Shown piece by piece: positions 45,506 to 54,866 of a stretch of 64,000 nucleotides of DNA. Positions within the stretch are counted from its first letter, which is position 1. Every line of letters starts with the position of its first letter. The stretch is from a bacterium ADurb.Bin243 (GTDB taxonomy: Bacteria > Muiribacteriota > UBA9980), in NCBI GenBank assembly GCA_002069765.1, contig MWBZ01000016.1, forward strand, positions 1-64,000, in the 5' to 3' direction. The notes beneath the pieces are model-generated. The model was given only the letters and a program-made list of their open reading frames with translations, was not told the DNA's origin and ran no database searches. The position numbers were made by a program, and so were the translations under genes.

Positions 45506-46594
45506 TTAATTTAATTCGTCGATCGTGAATTTATAGAACTGTATTTTATTATTTTTTTCATCTTTCTTCATATAAAATATGGCGCCGCCGGCGTCCACGG
45601 CTACAAAACGGTTCGTCAGCATTTCCGGAGATTGAAAGATTTCGGTTCTTCCGCCGAAACGCCCGTTTTTTGTGAATTTATAAACGAAGGTTTTTTCGAT
45701 TTTATCTTCGCCGAATCCGTAGTGCGCTTCCACATAAGAGCAGCCGGCGCCGTCGTTTCCTATAATTCTGATATTGCGGCAGTTAAAGCCGGGTTTGGCG
45801 AGCGTAAGATCTTTTAAAAGGACGTGCCAGTCGGTGTCGCCGTCTGCGATATTTTCGCGCACGAGGCGGCTTTCGGCGGTTCCGGCGTCCAGGGCCATTA
45901 TGTAAGGGCCGGCGGACGAAGCGACCGCGTAATCTTTTATTTTAAAATCGGTTTTTGCCTTTGTGAGCGAGCCGTTTTCATAATTAACCAGTATATTTTT
46001 GTAATCGCAGAAAAAAGCCGTCAGTAAAAGCGTATTTTTTTCGGACGAAGATGCGCCGCAAGGCCAGACGTTCTGTATATTGACCGGCTGCGTTTTATCC
46101 GCTCCGAGCGCGGCGTCAAGGCCCAGCAGTTTGCTTGCGGATATTGCGGCTTTGCCGCCGTTTTCGGCGATATCGACGACTCCGATCGAAGCGGCCTGCT
46201 GGAATACTATGAAAAATCTTTTGAAATTTTTAAAATACGTCATATCTATGGCGTGGTGCTCGAAGGGGAGTTTGATTTCGTATGCCAGGCTTCCGGATAA
46301 AGTATAGGCGCATATTCTGTTTTTAATCGAATCGAGTACGAATATTCTGTTTTCCTGTTCAGAAACCGCCATGGCGGCTGGATAGTAAAATTTATCGTAA
46401 TTTAAAATCTTAGATTCGTCGGTCGATTCTCCGAGCATTTCAGGCGATTTGTCTCCTACTCCGACTTCGAACAGGGGCTTCGGGTTAAAGGCGCCCGCGG
46501 CAAGCGAGGAATTTAATGGGATAAAAAGCGCGGCTATTGCCGCGGCGGAAATTAACGCCGTTAAAAACGCGAGTTTAAATAATTTTGAATTCAT
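45506..46594 (-). CDS. secreted beta-propeller-like protein
   Basis: The 362-residue protein has a signal peptide (about residues 1-32). The mature part contains spaced units of the type FYYPAAMAVSEQENRIFVLDSIKNR followed by YTLSGSLAYEI, as in NHL/SMP-30-like propellers; four to six such units are plausible. I see no catalytic residue. AAAAGGAG precedes the ATG. It starts 53 bases after the phosphohexomutase gene on the same strand. Exported binding or scaffold function is inferred from the fold only. Confidence 0.65.
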   Translation of the reverse strand: MNSKLFKLAFLTALISAAAIAALFIPLNSSLAAGAFNPKPLFEVGVGDKSPEMLGESTDESKILNYDKFYYPAAMAVSEQENRIFVLDSIKNRICAYTLSGSLAYEIKLPFEHHAIDMTYFKNFKRFFIVFQQAASIGVVDIAENGGKAAISASKLLGLDAALGADKTQPVNIQNVWPCGASSSEKNTLLLTAFFCDYKNILVNYENGSLTKAKTDFKIKDYAVASSAGPYIMALDAGTAESRLVRENIADGDTDWHVLLKDLTLAKPGFNCRNIRIIGNDGAGCSYVEAHYGFGEDKIEKTFVYKFTKNGRFGGRTEIFQSPEMLTNRFVAVDAGGAIFYMKKDEKNNKIQFYKFTIDELN

Positions 46595-46646
46595 TTAAAA
46601 ACTCCTTTTATTTGTATATTTTAAGATTAACTATATAACGCCGCTT

Positions 46647-48209
46647 TTAAATTTGGAAGTAATCGCGGGCGAATTTTAAAAGCTCTTTCACTTTATTTTC
46701 GTCTTTCTTGACTTTTACCGGGGCTTCGGCGTAAATCCTCAATACCGGTTCCGTGCCTGAAAATCTGAAAAGTATCCAGGAGCCGTCGCTTAAAAAATAT
46801 TTATGGCCATCGGTTTTGCTGAAATTTTCAACCTTGAAGCCGCATATTTCAGCGAGCCTTTTCTTTTCGAGTTTTTCTTTTATTTCGTTGAATTTGAAAT
46901 CGTCGAATTTAAAATCGATCCTGTCGTATATGAAACGGCCGTAATCTTTGAAAAGGTCTTCGATAAGCCGGTGGAGAGGTTTCTTTTCGAAAGCGATTAC
47001 TTCGAGAAGGCTTAGCGCCAGAAAAAGCCCGTCGCGTTCCGGAAGATATGTATCCAGGCCGATGCCGCCGCTTTCTTCGCCGCCTATCATTATTTTTTTA
47101 GATTTATCGGTTATAAGCCCGGCTATATATTTAAAGCCGATAGGCGTTTCAAACACTTCTATGCCGTGCTTTGCGGCTATCGCGGAAACTAGCGCGGTAA
47201 CCGAAACGGTTTTTGCCACGCCGCCGCGCCTTTTTTTATTTTTGGCGAGATGGTTTAAAAGCAGCGCGAATATAAGCTGAGGCGATACGAAAATGCCGTC
47301 GGATGTCATTGCGCCGATTCTGTCGCCGTCGCCGTCGAAGCAGAACCCGGCGTCATATTTTTCGGCCGCGCCTTTTTTTTTCATATATTCAGACATTTGA
47401 ACGAGATTCGGCGCTATGGGCTCGGGATTGAACCCGGGGAATAAAGGATTGTGCCCGCTGAATATTTCGCAGCATTCGGCCGCCAGCTTGAATTTATCTT
47501 TGAAACGCTTGAATAATCCGGCCTGCGAACCGTGCATCGGATTGATCAGGAAGCGGCCCTTTAATTTTTTTAATAATTTAATATCCAGCGCCGCCGCGAT
47601 ATTTGCCAGGTATGCATCGGTGGCGTCTATGCTTTTTATAATTCCGGGTTTTTTAACGCCGTATTTCTTTTTAAATATTTGTTCGTCGAATCCGTCCGCT
47701 ATTATTGAATCTATTCTTTTCTGTACTTCCAGGACTATTTCAGGAGAAGCGGAAGTTCCGTCTGAAGTTTTTATTTTTATTCCGTTATATTCATAAGGAT
47801 TGTGCGAAGCGGTTATCATGACGCCGAGGGATATAGCGGAGCTTTTAACGTAATACGAAAGGGCCGGCGTCGGAACGGGTGCGCTGGAAATATCGACTGA
47901 AATGGAGTTTTCAGCGAAAATTTTAGCCATCTGGCCCGCGAAGATATCGGACATAAAGCGTCTGTCGTAAAAAACCGCCGTTTTTAAATCCAGCTTTTTT
48001 GAATGAATATAATCGCATATCGCTAAAGCTACTATTTTTAAGGTCCGGTAAGTAAAATCTTTTGAAATAATGCCTCTGAACCCGTCGGTGCCGAACTTGA
48101 CGGCCGTTTCATCCCTGAATCCATTATTATTAGATTTAATTTCTTTTTGCCGAAGGCTTTTTTTATTGGTTTTATTCATTATTGGCCGATCGATCTGACG
48201 GCCGTTCAC
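46647..48209 (-). CDS. phosphoglucomutase/phosphomannomutase family protein
   Basis: The 520-residue protein has all four alpha-D-phosphohexomutase blocks: the active-site serine loop TASHNPYEYNG, the metal site DGDGDRIGA, the sugar loop GGEESGGIG and the phosphate loop RFSGTEPVLRIY. It moves a phosphate between C6 and C1 of hexoses and would feed galU at 51002 if glucose is the substrate. The first codons are uncertain: the GTG at 48209 directly abuts AAAAGGA, and the ATG at 48179 has no site. Glucose or mannose cannot be told apart from sequence alone. Confidence 0.87.
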   Translation of the reverse strand: MNGRQIDRPIMNKTNKKSLRQKEIKSNNNGFRDETAVKFGTDGFRGIISKDFTYRTLKIVALAICDYIHSKKLDLKTAVFYDRRFMSDIFAGQMAKIFAENSISVDISSAPVPTPALSYYVKSSAISLGVMITASHNPYEYNGIKIKTSDGTSASPEIVLEVQKRIDSIIADGFDEQIFKKKYGVKKPGIIKSIDATDAYLANIAAALDIKLLKKLKGRFLINPMHGSQAGLFKRFKDKFKLAAECCEIFSGHNPLFPGFNPEPIAPNLVQMSEYMKKKGAAEKYDAGFCFDGDGDRIGAMTSDGIFVSPQLIFALLLNHLAKNKKRRGGVAKTVSVTALVSAIAAKHGIEVFETPIGFKYIAGLITDKSKKIMIGGEESGGIGLDTYLPERDGLFLALSLLEVIAFEKKPLHRLIEDLFKDYGRFIYDRIDFKFDDFKFNEIKEKLEKKRLAEICGFKVENFSKTDGHKYFLSDGSWILFRFSGTEPVLRIYAEAPVKVKKDENKVKELLKFARDYFQI

Positions 48210-48328
48210 TCCTTTTATCTTGAAAACATTTTATTATGATAAGCTATTCTATCATAATAATTTTAAAAATGCTATTTGAATTTTTACAATTGATTTTATC
48301 CGATAATTATGTTATCATAACTTACGTT

Positions 48329-49825
48329 ATGGACGAAAAGGCTTTATTGATTGGTTTTAACGACAGCATAAAACTTAATATATTTCTTGATTATAAAAAC
48401 AACGACGAAATTTATCTTCAGTTCGGCACCGAATATAAATTTACTCGTCAGGAATTCCAGGCTCTGATAAGCTTTATGCGCACCGTAGGCCAGGTGGTCA
48501 CTCCTGAAAAAGTCGAACGCAGCAAGCCCGGTGTTATATCGCCTAAAAGTATGGCCCAGACAGGGTTTGTAATGCTCCAGGAAAATGGATACCTGAAGAT
48601 AGAATATAAAGGTTTTATTAAAACCCTCGCTCAGCCTACTTATTTTGATTTCACCCGCGAGCTGGAAATCGCCGCCCAGGGCCTCGACCGCTACGATAAA
48701 ATAAAGGAAATGACTCCCGAAGCCCGCGCGGCTATGGGTATAGACGAAGCCGGCAGGCCGCTGGTCGTAAAAGACACCATGTACACCATAAGGCTTCTGG
48801 GCTATGCGTTTGCCGTAATGCTTATGCTGCTTGACATGGTGCTTCTGGTCGCCGCCATATTCAACCCTATGCTTCTTTTTCCCGTGGCTATTATCGCGTT
48901 GTCCATAATACTCGCATATCTTTTGCTGCCGGTTTCGGAAAAAAAAGCGCTGTCTATGTTCCTGTTTAATTTCAGGCAATTTATGGAAAAAGATTTCTGG
49001 AGTATAGCCGATTCGCTTCCTATTTCCAGAAAGACTATAGAAATGTTCATAGTTCTTTTAATAGTAATGACTATAATGACGGCTTATTTTTCCAAATCGA
49101 TCCCCATGATTTTAAAATGGGGTAAGGGGCTTTACGCGGAGGCTCCGGCCGAGGCCACCGATAACGAAGATATATTAAAGGCGCTGACGATATCCAGGGG
49201 CAGCGGCGTATATTACGACGCCGAGAAAAAATGCACAGCGTTCGCTAATTTTTATAAAAGCTTTTTCGATGCGATAATGTCCAGCCGCGTTACGTTAAAA
49301 AAGACGTCGGCGGTTACTTCCGTCGGATCTAACAACGCTTCGCTGATGCACGAGATCGAAGGCGAAATTTTAACGGGCGGAAGCGTGGCTAACGATCAGG
49401 AATTTGTCGCGCGCGTTCAGCGGCACAAAGCGGTTATCGAAGTTAAAACCGAGCCGATAGTCAACGGCGTTTCGTTTAAAATACGTTGCCTTTTCGGCCA
49501 TGGCACGACGAGCTATTTTAAAAGGATGAAGCTTTATAAAACCACCAAAAAACTTCTCGGCGACGTCACCCGTAAAAATCTTTACATGATAATAGGCAAC
49601 GTTCCCATGAGCAGCGGAGGCATGGTCGTAGTCCCCAAACGCGACAGGGTTATATTCGAATATTCTTATAATACTGTCGTAAAAAAATTCGATCAGATCG
49701 TTACGTTCCTTACTTCGATGGAAGCCGAACAGCATTGCCTGCAGATCGTAGTGGACGAGCTGGCGAGGACAACGGCGGGCGATTACGAGCTTAGAATAAG
49801 GGTAGTATTCGTCGGGGCGAAATAA
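48329..49825 (+). CDS. membrane protein of unknown function
   Basis: The protein of about 498 residues has a soluble N-terminal half (MDEKALLIGFND, with FTRQEFQALISFMRTVGQVV), two membrane helices in the middle (about residues 155-205), a third near 240-265, and a C-terminal soluble domain of about 230 residues that reads like an exported beta-rich domain. I recognise no family. The frame is open from 48236, but the first codons encode only Ile/Leu-rich sequence; MDEK at 48329 is a better start. No ribosome site stands before it, so the message may be leaderless. It is divergent from the mutase gene. Confidence 0.7.
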   Translation: MDEKALLIGFNDSIKLNIFLDYKNNDEIYLQFGTEYKFTRQEFQALISFMRTVGQVVTPEKVERSKPGVISPKSMAQTGFVMLQENGYLKIEYKGFIKTLAQPTYFDFTRELEIAAQGLDRYDKIKEMTPEARAAMGIDEAGRPLVVKDTMYTIRLLGYAFAVMLMLLDMVLLVAAIFNPMLLFPVAIIALSIILAYLLLPVSEKKALSMFLFNFRQFMEKDFWSIADSLPISRKTIEMFIVLLIVMTIMTAYFSKSIPMILKWGKGLYAEAPAEATDNEDILKALTISRGSGVYYDAEKKCTAFANFYKSFFDAIMSSRVTLKKTSAVTSVGSNNASLMHEIEGEILTGGSVANDQEFVARVQRHKAVIEVKTEPIVNGVSFKIRCLFGHGTTSYFKRMKLYKTTKKLLGDVTRKNLYMIIGNVPMSSGGMVVVPKRDRVIFEYSYNTVVKKFDQIVTFLTSMEAEQHCLQIVVDELARTTAGDYELRIRVVFVGAK

Positions 49826-49842
49826 TAAAATAAAAATTATAG

Positions 49843-49874
49843 GGGCCGTCCGGTTTTATTTTACCGGGCGGCCC
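49843..49874. terminator. bidirectional terminator
   Basis: GGGCCGTCCGGT and ACCGGGCGGCCC form a 12-base stem with one wobble and an 8-base loop, with A-runs before and TTTTTAATTTT after. It separates the membrane-protein gene (plus) from the hydrolase gene (minus). Confidence 0.88.
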
Positions 49875-49883
49875 TTTTTAATT

Positions 49884-50972
49884 TTAAAGAGTCTGAATTA
49901 AGCCCTGGTATCCCATTATAACGTTGAGTTTTTTTCCTTCGCTGGCCGCAAGCTTCAGCTGTTCGTCGCGATATTTAAGCGCGCGTTCCAGAAGCTCTTC
50001 GAGCTGAAAATCGTTGCGCATAGGTTCGTGGTGGCCGAGAACCACGGTTTTTACGTTCGCCGCCAGGGCGTTTTTAATCGCCCATTCGTAGGTGCTGTGG
50101 CCCCAATCGAATTTAGTCAGCGCGCCGGTGAGCGTGCCGGGCGTGCCCACGTATTCCTGCGGAGTGTACTGGCAGTCGTAATAGAGTATGTCGGCGTCTT
50201 TGGAAAGGTTGACCAGGCGAGGGTCGGGCGTGTCTTTGTGTTCCGTATCGGTTGCGCATACGAATTTTTTGCCGCCCGCTTCGACTTTATAGGCGAATAC
50301 TGAATCGGGATGGGTTAATTCCTGGTATGTGACGCGCGCTTCGCCGACCTGTATGGAGTTGGGTTCGAGGCGGCCGAGTTCGGTGCAGTTTTTACTGCAC
50401 GGCATATCTTCCCACACTACGGGAAAGTTGGGATATTCCTGCTGGCCGGCGAGAACTTCCGAAAGGCGCTGGCGCGTGTTGCTCTTGCCGTAAAAATTTA
50501 TATTCACCCTTAAATTGCCGGGAAGAAAGCCGGGGGCGAAAAACGGGAAACCCTGAAGATGGTCCCAGTGATAATGGGTAAAAAATAAATAGACGTCTTT
50601 ATTGAACTTTTCGATCGTGTTGAGCGGGTTGAGATTTTTGGCTGAAAAAAGCCTTCCTAAAAGAACTTTGCCGAGGTTTCTGGCCCCGGTTCCGGCGTCT
50701 ATCATAATAAGGGGCGCATTTTTAACCTGTATTTCAAAGCATGTGGTGTCGCCGCCGTAGGTGCCCGAAAGCGAAAGCGGGAGAGAGTTTAAATACTCGT
50801 CTATCTTGCCGTCGTCGGGCCTTGCGCCGAATAGTTTTTCTATTCCGCCGTCGGCGATTATTTTTTTGATTAGAGCGGCCTCTTTTTCTCTTATTTGTTC
50901 GCTTGTGACGGGGGATGGTATGCTGCCTCTGACGCCCCAGTACTTGATGATCATCGAATTAGTTTCACTCAT
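49884..50972 (-). CDS. metallo-beta-lactamase-fold hydrolase
   Basis: The protein of about 362 residues opens with the motif KYWGVRGSIPSP, typical of a cyclic-phosphodiesterase/RNase Z-like group. The metal motif HYHWDH is near residue 135, and further metal ligands lie in CATDTEHKD and the C-terminal LGHHEP. Such enzymes hydrolyse phosphodiester or related bonds. No partner is nearby that fixes the substrate. An insertion of about 30 residues with Cys (WEDMPCSKNCTELG) is unusual. GGAGG lies 7 bases before the ATG at 50972, so I prefer it over the TTG at 50978. Confidence 0.82.
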   Translation of the reverse strand: MSETNSMIIKYWGVRGSIPSPVTSEQIREKEAALIKKIIADGGIEKLFGARPDDGKIDEYLNSLPLSLSGTYGGDTTCFEIQVKNAPLIMIDAGTGARNLGKVLLGRLFSAKNLNPLNTIEKFNKDVYLFFTHYHWDHLQGFPFFAPGFLPGNLRVNINFYGKSNTRQRLSEVLAGQQEYPNFPVVWEDMPCSKNCTELGRLEPNSIQVGEARVTYQELTHPDSVFAYKVEAGGKKFVCATDTEHKDTPDPRLVNLSKDADILYYDCQYTPQEYVGTPGTLTGALTKFDWGHSTYEWAIKNALAANVKTVVLGHHEPMRNDFQLEELLERALKYRDEQLKLAASEGKKLNVIMGYQGLIQTL

Positions 50973-51001
50973 AAACAAGCCTCCGCGATTAAAAATCTTT
51001 T

Positions 51002-51871
51002 TTATATTAACGGCAATATTTCGTTTTTTAGATATTCCCCGAATCCGTTTTTTAAATCGTCGCGCATTAATGCCATTTCTACTATGGCTTTGAGGTAACC
51101 CAGCCTGTCGCCGACGTCGTAGCGTCTTCCGGCAAACTGGCAGCCGTAAATGGCCTGCCTTTTATTTAATTTGGCCAGCGCGTCCGTAAGTTGAATTTCG
51201 CCGCCTTTTCCGGGAGTGGTGCTTTCGAGTATTTCGAAAATTTCCGGAGTTATTATGTAGCGGCCGATAATGGCTAAATCAGAGGGCGCTTTTTCGACTT
51301 CGGGTTTTTCTACAAGTTCCTCGATAAGATAAATAGCCTCTTCAATAGTTTTAGGTTTCACGCAGCCGTAGGAGCTTATATTTTGCATCGGCACTTTCAG
51401 CAAAGCGATGACGGACGATCTGAACTTATTGTGCACGTTGATCAGCTGCTTTAAGCAAGGCTCTTCGGATTCGATTATATCGTCTCCGAGCATTACAGCG
51501 AAAGGCTCGTTGCCGACGAAAGCTTTGGCGCATAGTATGGCGTGCCCGAGGCCTTTCGGCTCTTTCTGGCGCACATAATGAATATTGACCATGGAAGAGA
51601 TGTCTTTTAATTCTTCGAGTTCCCGCGTCATATTTTTTTGAGACAGGTAATATTCGAGCTCGAACGATTTGTCGAAATGGTCTTCTATGGCTCTTTTTCC
51701 TCGACCGGTGACGATGAGTATTTCCTCTATGCCTGATTTGACGGCTTCTTCGATTACGTACTGTATGGTGGGTTTGTCGACGATCGGAAGCATTTCTTTG
51801 GGCTGGGCTTTGGTGGCCGGAAGAAATCTCGTTCCCAGCCCGGCCGCCGGTAATACGGCTTTTTTTATCAT
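51002..51871 (-). CDS. galU: UTP-glucose-1-phosphate uridylyltransferase
   Basis: The 289-residue protein is a typical GalU: VLPAAGLGTRFLPATKAQPKEMLP at the N-terminus (nucleotide-binding loop), VKSGIEEILIVTGRGK, FAVMLGDDIIE, and KPEVEKAPSDLAIIGRYI. It makes UDP-glucose from glucose-1-phosphate and UTP for glycan synthesis. AAAGAGGTG precedes the ATG. It stands 30 bases upstream of the hydrolase gene on the same strand and may share its transcript. Confidence 0.93.
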   Translation of the reverse strand: MIKKAVLPAAGLGTRFLPATKAQPKEMLPIVDKPTIQYVIEEAVKSGIEEILIVTGRGKRAIEDHFDKSFELEYYLSQKNMTRELEELKDISSMVNIHYVRQKEPKGLGHAILCAKAFVGNEPFAVMLGDDIIESEEPCLKQLINVHNKFRSSVIALLKVPMQNISSYGCVKPKTIEEAIYLIEELVEKPEVEKAPSDLAIIGRYIITPEIFEILESTTPGKGGEIQLTDALAKLNKRQAIYGCQFAGRRYDVGDRLGYLKAIVEMALMRDDLKNGFGEYLKNEILPLI

Positions 51872-51997
51872 TAAATATGCACCTCTTTAGTGAGTCGTTA
51901 TTGCGCCTTTTTCCGGGTGCTTTTATGCGGCGAAGACGGATCGGATCGAGACGCTGTAAAAATTATAACAAATTATTATTTTTAAGTAAAGAAAAAA

Positions 51998-52038
51998 AAG
52001 AGCGGCAGGTTTTGCATATATATGCTTGCCTGCCGTTC
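51998..52038 (-). terminator. intrinsic terminator after the large repeat-protein gene
   Basis: On the minus strand AACGGCAGG pairs with CCTGCCGCT (one wobble) around an inner GCATATATATGC stem, followed by TTTTTTTT. It lies about 35 bases beyond the stop at 52071. Confidence 0.82.
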
Positions 52039-52070
52039 TTTGGCCGTATTGATTTATGCTTTAAGGATTA

Positions 52071-54674
52071 TTATTTAGCTTTGCCGGCTTCGGATTTATC
52101 GGCAGCCGGGGCCTGCGTTTTTGACATATATTCTTCGTAAGCGTTGAAAGCCTGTTTGTATTCCTGTAATGCCTGCTGGCCTTCAGCGGTTTCGCCTTTG
52201 CCTTCGGAGAGGAGCTGAGCGTATCTCTGATAAGCTGCGATCATTCTGTCTTTGAGAGCTTTAGCATCGGTGCCGCCTGGCTGAACGGCGTTTTTGTCGG
52301 GTATGAAACCGCCCGAAGTGCCGCCGTCGTTTTTATTTATAAACGGATTTTCGCCGGGCTGCGCAGCCTGATTGCCGCCGGGGCCTACGTTTAACATTAC
52401 GCCGCCGGGGCCGACGCCGTATCTGATATTTTTAACTTCGTTGCCTTTTTTGCCGCGGATTAATTCTACTACTTTTCCGCCTATGAAGTTACCTATGATA
52501 CCGCCTATCATCGAGCCGATACCGGGCAGGAGCAGAGAACCGAGCGTGGCGCCTATGGTCGAACCGATAGCGCGGCCTGCGAGGTCGGCTTTATCGATTG
52601 AAGCCCATGCTTTTTTGAACGAAGGTTTCTGGCCTGCTGCCAGGTCGTTACCCATGCTGCCGCCTATCGCGCCGCCGGCCATCGAGAATATCGCGGGCAT
52701 GAAAGCGCCTAATACGGGGCCTACTACAGGGATCGTGGAAGCGAACGTGCCGACTACCGCGCCGGCAGCCGAGCCGAGGCCTGAACCTACGAACGAGCCT
52801 ACGAATTCGCCCGATGCGAGATAACCGACCGCTTTACCTATATTTAATTTTTCACCGTTTTTCGCCTGTTCGAAAAGTTTGAAGCCAACGGTAAGACCGG
52901 CCGATAAGCCTATGCTTTTTACCGAGAATGACTGTTTTAAAGCTTCTTTGCCGGCCTGGCCAGCTGCGATCGAAGTTTCTTTGCCCCATTTGAACCCTTT
53001 TTCCCATGCGTTCTTTTTAGCGTCGGGTGCGGGAGCCGATGCGCCGTCAGGGTCGCCCGTAGAAGCGCTTGCGGAACCGGCAGCTGCGCCGTCGGGATCT
53101 GAATTTGCGGGAGCGCCGTCAGGATCGGAGCTTGCGGCGGGAGTGCCGCCGTCAGGGTCGCCTGATGCGGGAGCGGCGGGAGCGCCGTCAGGATCTGTAG
53201 TGGAAGCCGTGCTGTTTGAAGTAGGAGCGCCGTCAACATCGCCTGTGCCTGCCGCGGGAGCGCCGTCGACATCGCCTGTGGAGGCGGTGCTGCCTGATGC
53301 GGGAGCCGCAGGAACGCCGTCAACGTCGCCGGTTGCAGGAGTAGAAGGAGTGGCTGAAGCGGTGCTTCCTGCCGAGCCTGTGCCCGCTGCGGGAACGCCG
53401 TCTATATCGCCTGTGGTTGCAGTGCTGCCTGATGAAGAGCTGCCGGCTGAGGGAGTAGCGGGAACGCCGTCAATGTCGCCGGTTGCGGGAGTTGAAGGAG
53501 TAGCCGAAGCGCTTCCGGTTGAAGGAGCCGCCGGTGTAACAGGAACGCCGTCAACGTCGCCCATGCCCGATGTGGAAGCAGGGGTAGAAGGCGTTGAAGC
53601 CGCGGGGGTAGAAGGAGCGGAAGGCGTAGAAGCGACCGGTGTTGAAGGGGCCGCGGGTACGTCGACCGAGCCGCCGCTCACGGGAGCGGAAGGCGATGCG
53701 GGAGCCGAAGGAGTGGTTGAAGCGGGCGTGGAAGCAGCCGGCGTTGAAGCCGCGGGAGCTCCGGGAGCGCCTGCTACGTTCTGGGGCGTGCCGCCGGGAC
53801 CGTTATTTATGATATAGGTGTTTTTGTTTATAATAACCGTTTTGTTGCCCGAATTAACGTTGTTCGTAGTGGTGGTAGTCGTGGTCGTATTTGCCGAATC
53901 GGCTATTCTCGTGGAAGTGTTGGCCGAACGTGAAACCGTCGATGCCGAAGAGCTGTCGGTAAAATTACCGGAATCGGCTATTCGGGTTGAATTGGTCGTG
54001 GTAGTTGAAGTAGAAAGATTTCTTGAATCGGTGAATTTTGCATTTGTGGTGGAAGTAGCTACGTTGCCGGTGTCGCTGATTCTTGTGGTGGTGGAGGTAA
54101 CGTTACCGGAATCGGCTATTCTGGAAGTAGAAGTAGTGTTTGAAGTCGTAGTGAGAGCGTTATTGCTGTTAGCGGTAGACGTAGAAGTGGTGGTCGTAGT
54201 TTTAGGAGCGTTAACGGTCGTTGTTTTAGCGGTAGCGGTGCTGGTATTTGACGAAGTGGTCGTGGATACCGGCGCGTTTACGCTGGTTGAATTAGTGGCG
54301 TTGCTGACCGTGTTCGTTGCCGGGATAGGGGAGTTATCGGCGAATTTCCATGTTTTGAAAAGGCCGTTAGAGTCGCGTACGACAACGCGCGCGCGTCCGT
54401 CCGACCAGGTTTCCGTAACGGCTTTTCCCCATGTTACAAAGTGGCCCTTAGTGTCGCGTACTACCCAGTATTGCTTTCCGTCGGCCCATGTTTCGAAAGA
54501 ACCGGTACCGCTGGTGGTAACCTGGCCCTTAGGCGAGCTTACGAGCCAGTCTGAAGAGGAAGAGCTCGACGAGCTGAAAGCGTAAGCGGGCGTCATCATC
54601 GGGGCGAAAATGCCCATGACGAAAGTCGCTATAAGGTACACAATAAATATCTTTTTAAGCATCATTCGTTTCAT
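52071..54674 (-). CDS. large exported repeat protein with glycine-zipper region and shared C-terminal module
   Basis: The protein of about 867 residues has a signal peptide (Lys/Met-rich, then FIVYLIATFVMGIF). Next come two copies (plus a partial third) of a Trp-rich unit (WADGKQYWVVRDTKGHFVTW / WSDGRARVVVRDSNGLFKTW), a Ser/Thr-rich region with five copies of a TRIADSGN-type unit, and a Pro/Ala/Ser-rich region with 11 D-x-D-G motifs (GDVDGVP to DPDGAP). A glycine-zipper membrane-like domain (about residues 585-720) and a C-terminal helical module (YQRYAQLL, then LQEYKQAFNAYEEY) follow. No known family fits. AAAGGTGA stands 5 bases before the ATG at 54674. Confidence 0.78.
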   Translation of the reverse strand: MKRMMLKKIFIVYLIATFVMGIFAPMMTPAYAFSSSSSSSSDWLVSSPKGQVTTSGTGSFETWADGKQYWVVRDTKGHFVTWGKAVTETWSDGRARVVVRDSNGLFKTWKFADNSPIPATNTVSNATNSTSVNAPVSTTTSSNTSTATAKTTTVNAPKTTTTTSTSTANSNNALTTTSNTTSTSRIADSGNVTSTTTRISDTGNVATSTTNAKFTDSRNLSTSTTTTNSTRIADSGNFTDSSSASTVSRSANTSTRIADSANTTTTTTTTNNVNSGNKTVIINKNTYIINNGPGGTPQNVAGAPGAPAASTPAASTPASTTPSAPASPSAPVSGGSVDVPAAPSTPVASTPSAPSTPAASTPSTPASTSGMGDVDGVPVTPAAPSTGSASATPSTPATGDIDGVPATPSAGSSSSGSTATTGDIDGVPAAGTGSAGSTASATPSTPATGDVDGVPAAPASGSTASTGDVDGAPAAGTGDVDGAPTSNSTASTTDPDGAPAAPASGDPDGGTPAASSDPDGAPANSDPDGAAAGSASASTGDPDGASAPAPDAKKNAWEKGFKWGKETSIAAGQAGKEALKQSFSVKSIGLSAGLTVGFKLFEQAKNGEKLNIGKAVGYLASGEFVGSFVGSGLGSAAGAVVGTFASTIPVVGPVLGAFMPAIFSMAGGAIGGSMGNDLAAGQKPSFKKAWASIDKADLAGRAIGSTIGATLGSLLLPGIGSMIGGIIGNFIGGKVVELIRGKKGNEVKNIRYGVGPGGVMLNVGPGGNQAAQPGENPFINKNDGGTSGGFIPDKNAVQPGGTDAKALKDRMIAAYQRYAQLLSEGKGETAEGQQALQEYKQAFNAYEEYMSKTQAPAADKSEAGKAK

Positions 54675-54866
54675 ACAAATCACCTTTCCTTAATAAACTT
54701 GATTAAACGTTAAAATTACCTCGCTAATTCGAAGATAATTGTTCTTGCGTTATCACCTCCGCCTTTCATAAATACAAATCAAAGAAATAGTGCATAAAGT
54801 GTTTTGAATCAATATTATCGCTGTATATATATAAAATTAAACGCTTTTCTTGCGATTGTCAAATCA

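Noticed and set aside
53000-53800. Regular spacing of similar units that could look like a CRISPR array.
   Set aside because: Units are coding DxDG and Pro/Ala repeats in one open frame, vary in length, and have no constant repeat of 25-40 bases and no cas genes.
52879-54585. Long plus-strand frames opposite the large exported protein (312 and 255 codons), rich in Val, Glu, Ala and Ser.
   Set aside because: They are complements of low-complexity repeat coding sequence; no ribosome site or start context, and the minus-strand gene has signal peptide, promoter and terminator.
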